A stretch of DNA of 28,195 bases, taken from NCBI RefSeq assembly GCF_946220915.1, contig NZ_CAMIHH010000031.1, positions 1-28,195 of the forward strand, given 5' to 3'. Below, piece after piece: positions 1 to 7,035 of the stretch. A program made the translations under genes and the position numbers. How positions within the stretch are numbered: the first letter of the stretch is position 1; each line of letters starts with the position of its first letter. This DNA comes from an uncultured Flavobacterium sp. (lineage in GTDB: Bacteria > Bacteroidota > Bacteroidia > Flavobacteriales > Flavobacteriaceae). Below the pieces are notes generated by a model. It did not search any database and was not told the origin of the DNA. It saw only the letters and a list, made by a program, of their open reading frames with translations.

Positions 1-2381
1 TAACGCCGGGCAACAGTTACAATTTTGCAGTAAAATTTGCTTATGCCGGAGGCGGACAGATCGAGACGAAGTACTTTACCTATACTGTTGGCGATGCCTG
101 CGAACCAACAATAATTGACACCGAAGCCCCTGCCCAGTTTACAGCTTCTGTTGGAGCAGTTACCTCAACATCTGTCGAACTTCTGCTCAATGCAACCGAC
201 GATTCGGGGGAGGTAGTCTATAACGTAACCTATGGAGCCACTACCATTGCGGTAGCAGGCCTGTCGGGCGAACAGGTTTCACGGGTTATAACGCCATTAT
301 TTCCCGGAACCGCATACACCTTTAGCATAGCGGCAAGCGATAATTCGGGTAACCAGGCGCCAAACAATGCGATTGTGCTTGCAGCAACCACTGCCGCACA
401 TAATAATACACCCTGCTCAGGCATAAGCGCGGAGGCAGGCCAGGGAAGCTTCTCTACTGGCTACAGCTATAATTTTACGACCAGCGGCACAGATGTCACC
501 ATGGCATTTACACTACTGGATACCGATAAAACAGATGTATTAGCCTACCTGTGGCAGCAAAACCCGCATACCGAAACAGCAATGGTACACCTATCAGGGC
601 ATACGTATTCGGCAACGATAACCGGCCAGGTACCCGGAATGACCATTACCTATGCCGTAAAATTCGCCTTTGCGGGAGGGTTGTCGGCAACCAAATATTT
701 TAGCTACATAGTAGGTGATGATTGCAGCGGTGAGCTGTTTACTACTGTATGGGATGATGGGGCCTGGAGCAATGGCATCCCGGTTTCCTATCAATACAAT
801 GCCGTTATTGCAGATGACTATGATTCGGCTGCCAATGGCGAAATTACTGCCGGTGCGCTTTCGGTTACACACGGTAATGCCATAATTTCGGAAGGGGATA
901 ATTTTATGATAGAAGGCTTGGTAGAGGTAAGCGAAGGTGCTACGCTGACATTAGAGCACAACGCTGGCCTGATCCAGGTAAGTAATGTACAGAACAGCGG
1001 TAATATAGCTGTGATCAAGGACAGTGCACCAATGTACAGGCTTGACTATGCCCTTTGGGGTTCGCCGGTAGCCGGGCAGGTGTTGCAGGAGTTTTCAGAA
1101 CAAACGCTTAGCAACAGGTTTTATACCTATAATGCGGTTAACGATTCCTACAATGCGGTAGCCGAACCGCAAAATACAGGCTTCGAAACAGGAAAAGGCT
1201 ACCTCATACGCGTAGCCAATACACATCCGGCATATGTTAGCAACGACGTGGCACCGGTACGATGGACGGGCACTTTTACCGGAATTCCGAATAACGGCGA
1301 CATTGACGTTGCCGTGGTACCAGCGTTTGATGGCATGGGTGAGGACAATGACATTGCGGGCTTCAATGCGGTAGCAAATCCCTATCCTTCGGCAATAAAC
1401 ATTGCTGCATTCTTTGAGGAGAACCAGGGCAACCTGGCCAGCAACACCCCGATTTTCTTCTGGAGGAAAAAGAACGGTGCCGAAACATCGAGTTACTGCT
1501 CACTTACACTTGCCGGGTACAATGCCAATTCCGGCAACGACTTTGGCGACAGCAGCAACGGTGTATTTTCTGACGCGAATGACAGTGGCAACTGGGTAAT
1601 CAACTCAGGGCAGGGCTTTATTGTAAGGGCAGTTGCGGGAACCGTATCATTTAAAAACAGTATGCGGAGCACAACCAGTAACGGGCAGATGTTTAGAAAC
1701 GGGATGGATATCGTAACCGAAAAATCGCGCCTTTGGCTTAACCTTACCAATGCAGGAGGATTGTTTGCACAGGCAACCATTGCTTATACACCACATACAA
1801 CCAATGCCCTCGATTATGGCTGGGACGGCGGGGTAATCATCGACGGGGACATAGCGCTATACACGGTTGCCGAAGGATCCCAGCTCGCCATACAGGCCAG
1901 GGCAGCATTTAATGCCGCCGATGAGGTGCCGGTTCACTACAAGGTTACTACAGCAGGAGAGTATACCATCGCTATTGACCATCATGACGGGTTATTTGCC
2001 GAAGGGCAGTCGGTATATCTTCGCGATAATGTTTTAGGCATTACCCATAACCTGCAAAATCCTTATACATTTACTACAGATGCAGGGTCGGTACAAGGCA
2101 GGTTTGATGTGGTGTATGCAGATGCACTAAGTGCAGCTACTCCGGATTTTGATAACAGCATCATTGCATACACAAAGGATAATACCATTAATGTAAGTAC
2201 AGGCAATGCAGGCATTAAATCGATATCGGTTTACGATGTGCATGGCAGGCTGCTATACAGTGCAGCAGGCATCAATGCTCCATCATTTTCCGTGACAACG
2301 TTGCAGGCAGCATCGCAAATGCTCGTTGTGCAGGTTGAAACAGCTCAGGGCTTTAAGGCATGCCGTAAAATAGTTTTTTAG
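1..2381 (+). CDS. Secreted modular protein with T9SS sorting domain (5' end outside window)
   Basis: The reading frame is open from the first base, so the true start lies upstream and at least 792 residues are visible. The first ~34 residues end in VKFAYAGG...TKYFTYTVGDAC. A near copy, VKFAFAGG...TKYFSYIVGDDC, ends around base 725, so two copies of one module are present. Between them lies a fibronectin-III-like stretch (about bases 118-400, DTEAPAQFTASVG to AYTFSIAASDNSGN). The middle is a long beta-rich region without a motif I recognise. The last ~70 residues (NTINVSTGNAGIKSISVYDVHGRLL to CRKIVF) match the type A T9SS sorting domain, so the protein should be exported by a signal peptide and the Por/T9SS route to the cell surface or medium. 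From memory, similar modules occur in flavobacterial glycoside hydrolases, so the missing N-terminus could be catalytic; nothing visible proves it. Confidence 0.85.
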   Translation, partial: TPGNSYNFAVKFAYAGGGQIETKYFTYTVGDACEPTIIDTEAPAQFTASVGAVTSTSVELLLNATDDSGEVVYNVTYGATTIAVAGLSGEQVSRVITPLFPGTAYTFSIAASDNSGNQAPNNAIVLAATTAAHNNTPCSGISAEAGQGSFSTGYSYNFTTSGTDVTMAFTLLDTDKTDVLAYLWQQNPHTETAMVHLSGHTYSATITGQVPGMTITYAVKFAFAGGLSATKYFSYIVGDDCSGELFTTVWDDGAWSNGIPVSYQYNAVIADDYDSAANGEITAGALSVTHGNAIISEGDNFMIEGLVEVSEGATLTLEHNAGLIQVSNVQNSGNIAVIKDSAPMYRLDYALWGSPVAGQVLQEFSEQTLSNRFYTYNAVNDSYNAVAEPQNTGFETGKGYLIRVANTHPAYVSNDVAPVRWTGTFTGIPNNGDIDVAVVPAFDGMGEDNDIAGFNAVANPYPSAINIAAFFEENQGNLASNTPIFFWRKKNGAETSSYCSLTLAGYNANSGNDFGDSSNGVFSDANDSGNWVINSGQGFIVRAVAGTVSFKNSMRSTTSNGQMFRNGMDIVTEKSRLWLNLTNAGGLFAQATIAYTPHTTNALDYGWDGGVIIDGDIALYTVAEGSQLAIQARAAFNAADEVPVHYKVTTAGEYTIAIDHHDGLFAEGQSVYLRDNVLGITHNLQNPYTFTTDAGSVQGRFDVVYADALSAATPDFDNSIIAYTKDNTINVSTGNAGIKSISVYDVHGRLLYSAAGINAPSFSVTTLQAASQMLVVQVETAQGFKACRKIVF

Positions 2382-2405
2382 CTTACTATTTAATCCATTT
2401 TAAGG

Positions 2406-2437
2406 AAACGCACCCGGAACAAAGGGTGCGTTTTTTT
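2406..2437 (+). terminator. Rho-independent terminator of the T9SS protein gene
   Basis: A perfect 10-bp stem (AAACGCACCC at 2406-2415 with GGGTGCGTTT at 2424-2433) encloses an 8-nt loop, and the T run continues to 2437. It starts 24 bases after the stop codon. This is the clearest intrinsic terminator in the window and separates the secreted protein from the regulator downstream. Confidence 0.9.
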
Positions 2438-2677
2438 ATCCCTTTCACCAAAGGCCGGACGAAAATGAATAAAAGAATACAGCTGTTACTGCACATTCAC
2501 TTTAAAGGGCCGGGTACATACTGCAATGGGGTGCATGCAGGTATGTTGCCACCTCCGAAAGCGTGCGGGGCAGGTGGTGCGCCGAAAGCCTCAATCAACA
2601 CTATATGCCCTATTACTTATTCAAACTACTACAGCAGGAATTGGGAAAAAACCGTATTTTTGTGTCAGGAGCAAATA
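2438..2677. other. Non-coding stretch before the Crp/Fnr gene
   Basis: The frame of the downstream regulator stays open back to 2426, but its translation here (rich in Pro, Gly and Cys) resembles nothing I know and precedes the normal family N-terminus, so I treat it as non-coding. The block 2530-2590 is GC-rich. It holds the direct repeat CCGAAAGC (2555-2562 and 2582-2589) and the inverted arms CCACCT (2549-2554) and AGGTGG (2572-2577). No other signal is clear apart from the promoter at 2655-2662. Confidence 0.5.
2655..2662 (+). promoter_or_regulatory. Candidate Bacteroidota -7 box of the Crp/Fnr gene
   Basis: TATTTTTG fits the Bacteroidota sigma-A -7 consensus TAnnTTTG exactly and lies 15 bases before the chosen ATG at 2678. 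No good -33 TTTG is visible at the expected distance. The position implies a very short leader and supports starting the protein at 2678 rather than at an upstream in-frame ATG. Confidence 0.5.
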
Positions 2678-3259
2678 ATGAAGCAATTATTCGATTACAT
2701 AAACAGTTATGCACCCAATGGGATCTCTGAAGGCGATTTTGAGATCATACGGCAGTATTTTATCCCTAAAAAAGTACGGAAGAAACAGTACTTTTTGCAG
2801 GAAGGCGACATTTGCAGGCACTTTGGTTTCATACTGAAAGGAGCAATGCGCCAGTATACCGTTGATGAAAAAGGCGCAGAGCACATTGTACAGCTGGGGG
2901 TAGAAAACTGGTGGGTTGGTGACAGGGAAAGTTATACGATGTTTACGCCATCAGCATATAATGTCGATGCATGGGAAGATACGGAACTGCTGCTGATATC
3001 GAGGCCCGATGTCCTGGAACTGTTCCAGCGCTGTCCGGCCTTTGCCGAAACGGTAAGGATAATGGACGACAGGAATAATATAGCCAACCAACGACGGATC
3101 ACTTCTTCAATTAGTTCGGGTGCAGAAAAGCGCTATACAGATTTTATTGCCTGCTATCCTGCCATTGCAGAGCGTTTTCCGCAACATATCATAGCTTCCT
3201 ATCTTGGCATAACCAAAGACACCCTGAGCCGCATTAAGCGCCAGCTTTTGCAGAAGTAA
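2678..3259 (+). CDS. Crp/Fnr family transcriptional regulator
   Basis: The 193-residue product starts MKQLFDYINSYAP. It has an N-terminal cyclic-nucleotide-binding-like beta-barrel (about residues 10-125, with KKQYFLQEGDICRHFGFILKG, the usual 'effector domain' opening). A C-terminal helix-turn-helix follows at about 150-190, ending FPQHIIASYLGITKDTLSRIKR, typical of Bacteroidota Crp/Fnr proteins. I see no Fnr-type cysteine cluster, so a 4Fe-4S oxygen sensor is unlikely; the ligand is unknown. An in-frame ATG at 2426 would add 84 unrelated residues and was rejected in favour of 2678, which matches the family length (about 190) and sits just behind a TAnnTTTG box. The gene stands alone between terminators. 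Targets cannot be read from the sequence; the adjacent pirin operon is one guess. Confidence 0.85.
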   Translation: MKQLFDYINSYAPNGISEGDFEIIRQYFIPKKVRKKQYFLQEGDICRHFGFILKGAMRQYTVDEKGAEHIVQLGVENWWVGDRESYTMFTPSAYNVDAWEDTELLLISRPDVLELFQRCPAFAETVRIMDDRNNIANQRRITSSISSGAEKRYTDFIACYPAIAERFPQHIIASYLGITKDTLSRIKRQLLQK

Positions 3260-3274
3260 TAAATCCCGGGGTTT

Positions 3275-3306
3275 ATAGATAATAGTTATTTGTCTATCTT
3301 TTTTTT
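3275..3306 (+). terminator. AT-rich terminator after the Crp/Fnr gene
   Basis: ATAGATAA (3275-3282) pairs with TTGTCTAT (3290-3297), 8 bp including one G-U pair, around a 7-nt loop. A run of eight T follows at 3299-3306. The stem is weak but the T tract is strong and it lies 15 bases after the stop codon. The stretch 3307-3436 shows no further gene and no clear TAnnTTTG box for pirin. Confidence 0.5.
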
Positions 3307-3436
3307 CGCCAAATGTCATCTTGATCTTTTTACTTTTTCAGGAACTTTGCTATACAGGTATCCTGGTGCGTGTTCAACAATCATCGGCACTTATGCTTAA
3401 TGCACAATAACACAACATAATTATTGAATTTATACT

Positions 3437-4351
3437 ATGCTTGACATTGTAATAGCGGCCCGGCAGGCCGAAATAATTCCGGGATTTGCCGTAAGGCGCA
3501 TTTTACCCTACCAGCTCCGGCGGATGGTGGGCCCTTTCATATTCATGGACCATGGCGGCCCGGTAAGCGTGCCAGGGCATAATGCGCATGGGCTGGACGT
3601 ATTGCCGCACCCGCACATAGGCCTGTCTACGGTAAGTTACCTGTTTAGCGGCAATGTTACCCACAGGGACAGCCTTGGTGTTGAGCAGGTAATAAAGCCG
3701 GGAGAAGTAAACTGGATGAACGCGGGCAGGGGGATAGCCCACAGCGAACGGTTTGAAGACCCGGCCATGAGGGCAGGAGGCGAACTGGAAATGATACAAA
3801 CGTGGGTCGCGCTGCCTGAAAAGGATGAAGAAGGCGATCCGTCGTTTACAAACTACAAGGCGGGGCAACTGCCGGTATTTACAGACAAAGGGATATGGAT
3901 GCGCATGATAGCCGGGGAAGCCTACGGGCTGGTTAGCAGCGTAAAAACCACCTCGCCATTGTTTTATGTTCATGTTGTGCTTGATAAAGGCGCTCATTTC
4001 GGAATACCGACAGGGCATCCTGAAAGGGGTGTATATGTCGTACGGGGCGTGGTGGAAGTAAACGGCATTGCCTATGCGCAGGGGCAGCTGCTTGTTTTTA
4101 CAAAAGGGGTAGATCCCTTGATAATTGCGAAAGAAGCAGCAACATTGATGATGCTTGGCGGCGAACACCTGGGCGAGCGGCACATTTGGTGGAACTTTGT
4201 ATCCAGCCGCAGGGAGCGGATAGAGCAGGCGAAAGAAGACTGGAAGCAGGGGCGCATCATCCTGCCGCCCGATGACAATGGCGAATTCATCCCCCTGCCT
4301 GAAGATAAATACAGGCCGGCAGGCGGCCCCCCGCCTAATACCTTATCATGA
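3437..4351 (+). CDS. Pirin family protein
   Basis: This 304-residue bicupin carries the pirin signature HPHIGLSTVSYLFSG followed by THRDSLG. The four metal ligands of the family are in place as His58, His60, His102 and Glu104 (corresponding to His56, His58, His101 and Glu103 of human pirin, from memory). The N-terminal cupin covers about residues 15-130 and the pirin C-terminal cupin about 175-285. Some bacterial pirins show quercetin 2,3-dioxygenase activity and others act as redox-sensitive cofactors; which applies here cannot be decided. The C-terminal tail (about 285-304, Pro-rich) is slightly longer than usual. It is followed after 23 bases by an LLM flavin oxidoreductase on the same strand, which suggests co-transcription and a role in oxidative or aromatic-compound metabolism. 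Confidence 0.93.
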   Translation: MLDIVIAARQAEIIPGFAVRRILPYQLRRMVGPFIFMDHGGPVSVPGHNAHGLDVLPHPHIGLSTVSYLFSGNVTHRDSLGVEQVIKPGEVNWMNAGRGIAHSERFEDPAMRAGGELEMIQTWVALPEKDEEGDPSFTNYKAGQLPVFTDKGIWMRMIAGEAYGLVSSVKTTSPLFYVHVVLDKGAHFGIPTGHPERGVYVVRGVVEVNGIAYAQGQLLVFTKGVDPLIIAKEAATLMMLGGEHLGERHIWWNFVSSRRERIEQAKEDWKQGRIILPPDDNGEFIPLPEDKYRPAGGPPPNTLS

Positions 4352-4374
4352 ACGACATCAAATAATGAAAAATA

Positions 4375-5397
4375 ATGGAAATAGGAATAGATAGTTTTGC
4401 ATCGGCAATGTATGGCAGCAGCCTTAACAGCGCAGATGCCATGGAGCAGCTGATCGACCGCATTGTAATGGCAGATAGGGCGGGGCTGGACGTTTTTGGC
4501 ATTGGCGAGCACCACAAAAAGGAATTCCTGGATTCGGCACCGGCGGTTATCCTGGCTGCAGCTGCAGCCAGGACCAGCCGCATACGGCTAAGCAGCGCCG
4601 TTACCGTTCTTAGCACTGCCGACCCTGTACGCGTATACCAAAGTTTTGCAACGCTCGACCTGATATCCAAGGGAAGGGCAGAGCTGGTGGTTGGGCGCGG
4701 ATCTGCCATTGAGGCCTACCCGCTGTTTGGTTTTGAGCTAAAAGACTACGATGCCCTTTTTGCAGAAAAGCTGGGGCTGCTGCTTCAGGTACGCGATAAC
4801 GAATTTACAACATGGTCGGGCAGGTTCAGGCCCGCAATGGATAACCAGCCGGTTTATCCAAGGGCATTGCAGGAAAAACTGCCTGTATGGCTTGGGGTGG
4901 GTGGTACGCCGGAATCGTTTGTGCGTGCCGGGTCGCTGGGGCTGCCCCTTATGGTAGCTGTGATAGGCGGGGAGACAGAGCGCTTCAGGCCACTGGTTGA
5001 CCTGTACCGGGAAGCCGGGCGTGCAGCAGGTTTTTCTCCCGGAGAGCTAAAAGTAGGCCTGCACTCACCCGGTTATGTGGCCCAATCTACAGAAAAGGCA
5101 CTTGCCGATTACTATCCGGGCTATGCCGAACTCTGGACAAGATTGGGCAAAGAGCGCGGATGGCCACCGGTTACACCCGCTAAATTCAATGCTTTGGCAG
5201 CCCCGCGAGGCGTGCTGGTAGTAGGCGGGCCGGAAGAAGTTGCAGAAAAGCTGCTAAGGCACAGCGAGGCGCTTGGCGGTGTGGACAGGTTTACTTTCCA
5301 GATGGATAATGCAGGGCTCACGCATGAGCAGCTAATGCAATCCATAGAATTGATCGGTACAAAGGTAATGCCGATTATAAAACAGGCGCAGGATTAA
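4375..5397 (+). CDS. LLM class flavin-dependent oxidoreductase (luciferase-like), copy 1
   Basis: The 340-residue product has the bacterial-luciferase-like (beta/alpha)8 fold signature: an N-terminal strand MEIGIDSF, the GEHH motif at residues 44-47, a VTVLSTADPVRVYQSFATLDLISKGR block with the family 'P-v-r-v-a-e-...-l-D-...-s-G-R' pattern, and VVGRGS. Such enzymes use FMNH2 or F420H2; in Bacteroidota, which generally lack F420, reduced FMN is the likely cofactor. The substrate is unknown. It lies 23 bases after pirin and 35 bases before a small GNAT gene, probably as one operon. It differs clearly in sequence from the two other LLM genes at 7036 and 8061, so these are not recent duplicates. 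Confidence 0.9.
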   Translation: MEIGIDSFASAMYGSSLNSADAMEQLIDRIVMADRAGLDVFGIGEHHKKEFLDSAPAVILAAAAARTSRIRLSSAVTVLSTADPVRVYQSFATLDLISKGRAELVVGRGSAIEAYPLFGFELKDYDALFAEKLGLLLQVRDNEFTTWSGRFRPAMDNQPVYPRALQEKLPVWLGVGGTPESFVRAGSLGLPLMVAVIGGETERFRPLVDLYREAGRAAGFSPGELKVGLHSPGYVAQSTEKALADYYPGYAELWTRLGKERGWPPVTPAKFNALAAPRGVLVVGGPEEVAEKLLRHSEALGGVDRFTFQMDNAGLTHEQLMQSIELIGTKVMPIIKQAQD

Positions 5398-5432
5398 CAG
5401 GGCCGCCGGGACAAAACATAAATAAGAATAAT

Positions 5433-5717
5433 ATGGAAATAATTTTGAAGGAGCATGATGCCAAAGGGTATGCCATGGCCCACGAAAACGACAAACGCGC
5501 CGGGGCAATGACCTACTCCATAGCCGGAGACGGGCTTATTATCATTGACCATACAGAAGTAGCGCCAGAATTCAATGGGAGAAGCATAGGCAGGGATATG
5601 CTTTATAAAATTGTAGCGATGGCCCGGGAGAAAAATATAAAAATCATTCCGCTTTGCCCGTTTGCAGCAGCAATGTTCAGGAAAACAGACGAGATTAAGG
5701 ATGTATTAAAACAATAG
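5433..5717 (+). CDS. Small GNAT-like N-acetyltransferase (COG2388/YjdJ type)
   Basis: This 94-residue protein matches the short stand-alone acetyltransferase family related to E. coli YjdJ and animal NATD1. It has an AGAMTYSI strand, IIIDHTEVAPEFNGRSIGRDML with the acetyl-CoA-binding 'G-x-G/S-x-G' region, then KIIPLCPFAAAMFRK at the C-terminus with the family's C-P-F/Y-a motif. Length is normal for this family (about 90-100). The acceptor is unknown. It is the last gene of the pirin-LLM-GNAT run (35-base gap) and converges on the SDR gene at 5811-6554. Confidence 0.88.
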   Translation: MEIILKEHDAKGYAMAHENDKRAGAMTYSIAGDGLIIIDHTEVAPEFNGRSIGRDMLYKIVAMAREKNIKIIPLCPFAAAMFRKTDEIKDVLKQ

Positions 5718-5751
5718 CCTGTAGTGCAATTGTTTCGCCTTATAAAAACAA

Positions 5752-5775
5752 TGCCGGAAGATTTCTCTTCCGGCA
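5752..5775 (-). terminator. Terminator between convergent GNAT and SDR genes
   Basis: A perfect 9-bp stem, TGCCGGAAG (5752-5760) and CTTCCGGCA (5767-5775), encloses a 6-nt loop. Read on the minus strand the stem is followed by TTGTTTTTATA, so it best terminates the SDR gene that ends at 5811. On the plus strand the tail is not T-rich, but the hairpin may also act for the GNAT operon. Confidence 0.75.
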
Positions 5776-5810
5776 AGCTTGCATTTGGCCCAAGGGCTGG
5801 ACTCACGCCC

Positions 5811-6554
5811 TTATTTCCTGCTATAAGTAAGATAGCCGCCATCAACCACGATCTCTGTGCCGCTAATGTAGCCAGCGGCATCTGAAGCGAGAAACAGTAC
5901 GGTATTGGCAATTTCTTCGGCAGTGCCCAGGCGTTGCATCGCGGTTGCCGAAGCCAGCTGCGCCTGTGTTTCGGAGGGCGCTACAGAATCAAGCCCCGGT
6001 GTTTGTATAGGGCCCGGGCTTACAATATTTACACGTATGCTGCGCTCTGCCAGCTCGTTTGCAGCAATTTGCGCGATCTTGTTGAGCGCCCCCTTGGTGG
6101 CTGAGTAAATGCTGCTGCCAACCCCTGCACCCGTTGCCACTACCGATGATGTGAATATGACCGACGATCCCTCTGCCAGGTGCGGCAATAGTTTTTGAAG
6201 CGTGAAAAAATGCCCTTTGACATTGGTATTGAATTGTGCATCAAAATCGGCTTCAGTGGCCGCCTGTATAGGGGCAAAGGCCGCTATGCCTGCGTTCAGG
6301 AAGAGTACGTCCAGCTTCTTCCCGCTGGCGGCCACTTCTTTTTCAAGGTTTGCAATATCTTCGGTCCTGGAAGTATCGGCAACAAGTGTCCTCAATTTTT
6401 GGCTATTGATCTCTTTTGAAGCATTTTCCAGGTTGGTGGCGCTCCTGCCTGTAATTATTACGTTTGCCCCTGCATTTATAAATGCTTTTGCCGTAGCCAG
6501 GCCAATTCCGGTGGTGCCACCGGTTATCACTACATTTTTGCTATCCAAGCTCAT
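5811..6554 (-). CDS. SDR family NAD(P)-dependent oxidoreductase
   Basis: This classical short-chain dehydrogenase has 247 residues. The cofactor motif TGGTTGIG is at residues 11-18, the structural NAG (in FLNAGIAAF) near 90, and the catalytic Ser-Tyr-Lys is visible as FTSSVV...YSATK. The C-terminus SGTEIVVDGGYL is typical of FabG-like members. The substrate is unknown. It is transcribed away from the HxlR gene at 6658, with 103 bases between the two start codons. An SDR or oxidoreductase divergent from its HxlR regulator is a common bacterial arrangement, so control by that regulator is likely. A TAnnTTTG box for this gene lies at 6580-6587. Confidence 0.92.
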   Translation of the reverse strand: MSLDSKNVVITGGTTGIGLATAKAFINAGANVIITGRSATNLENASKEINSQKLRTLVADTSRTEDIANLEKEVAASGKKLDVLFLNAGIAAFAPIQAATEADFDAQFNTNVKGHFFTLQKLLPHLAEGSSVIFTSSVVATGAGVGSSIYSATKGALNKIAQIAANELAERSIRVNIVSPGPIQTPGLDSVAPSETQAQLASATAMQRLGTAEEIANTVLFLASDAAGYISGTEIVVDGGYLTYSRK

Positions 6555-6579
6555 TTTTTAAAGTTTAAAATTATTGGTA

Positions 6580-6587
6580 CAAAAATA
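6580..6587 (-). promoter_or_regulatory. Candidate -7 box of the SDR gene
   Basis: CAAAAATA on the plus strand reads TATTTTTG on the minus strand, an exact TAnnTTTG match. It lies 25 bases before the SDR start codon (6554). Its -33 region would fall around 6606-6612, on the first of the GTAAC boxes at 6608-6655. Confidence 0.5.
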
Positions 6588-6607
6588 CGCCGCTTTGATT
6601 AATTTGT

Positions 6608-6655
6608 GTAACTTTGTAACTAAAAGTAACAGTAACTTTGGAGTAACCCGGTAAC
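6608..6655 (+). promoter_or_regulatory. Six GTAAC boxes over the HxlR promoter (candidate operator)
   Basis: GTAAC occurs six times in 48 bases, all in the same direction, starting at 6608, 6616, 6626, 6632, 6643 and 6651; four copies read GTAACT. Two TAACTTTG sequences (6609-6616 and 6633-6640) fit the TAnnTTTG -7 box. The second has a TTTG (6613-6616) 16 bases upstream that can serve as -33, and it would start transcription about 10 bases before the ATG at 6658. The boxes therefore cover the spacer, -7 box and leader, where a bound repressor would block transcription. HxlR autoregulation is my inference. Confidence 0.55.
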
Positions 6656-6657
6656 TT

Positions 6658-7014
6658 ATGACAGAAAATATTTGCCACAAAAGGGAAATCATGGCGATCC
6701 ATGACACAATGGACGTGCTGAGCGGAAAATGGAAGATTTCGATACTGTCCACGATGTGCTATTATAAGCAACGAAGGTTTTCCGACATACTGAATGACCT
6801 GGACGGAATATCCAACAAGCAGCTGAGCAAGGAACTAAAAGACCTTGAGCAGAACAGGCTTATCAGCCGTACGGTTTTAAACACCCAGCCTGTATCGGTA
6901 CAGTATAACCTGACGGAATATGGCTGGTCCTTACAAACCCTCATACATGGCCTTGCCGACTGGGGCTCAAAGCACAGGCAGGTAATAATAGGGGAAGGGG
7001 CTACGATAAAATAA
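6658..7014 (+). CDS. HxlR family winged-helix transcriptional regulator
   Basis: The 118-residue product fits the HxlR/YodB family. It has an N-terminal Cys6 ahead of MDVLSGKWKISIL (the family's 'i-g-G-K-W-k-l-l-I-L'), RRFSDILNDLDGISNKQLSKELKDLEQNRLI (recognition helix region), and the wing SVQYNLTEYGWSL. A second Cys is at position 34. In the B. subtilis homologue YodB, Cys6 senses quinones and diamide; Cys6 here occupies the same place, so an electrophile or redox switch is plausible but inferred. The gene is divergent from an SDR and 21 bases upstream of two LLM flavoenzymes, which are its probable targets. The start codon follows directly on the GTAAC cluster. Confidence 0.93.
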   Translation: MTENICHKREIMAIHDTMDVLSGKWKISILSTMCYYKQRRFSDILNDLDGISNKQLSKELKDLEQNRLISRTVLNTQPVSVQYNLTEYGWSLQTLIHGLADWGSKHRQVIIGEGATIK

Positions 7015-7035
7015 AGGATTGCCACAATACAGCAT

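Noticed and set aside
2426..2677. Upstream in-frame extension of the Crp/Fnr gene starting at 2426
   Set aside because: The extra 84 residues match no part of the family, the start lies inside the terminator hairpin of the previous gene, and a TAnnTTTG box sits just before the ATG at 2678.
3503..4183. Long open frame (226 codons) on the minus strand opposite pirin
   Set aside because: It lies fully within the well-supported pirin gene and its translation shows no domain and unusual composition (many Tyr, His, Pro); it is a shadow of the real gene.
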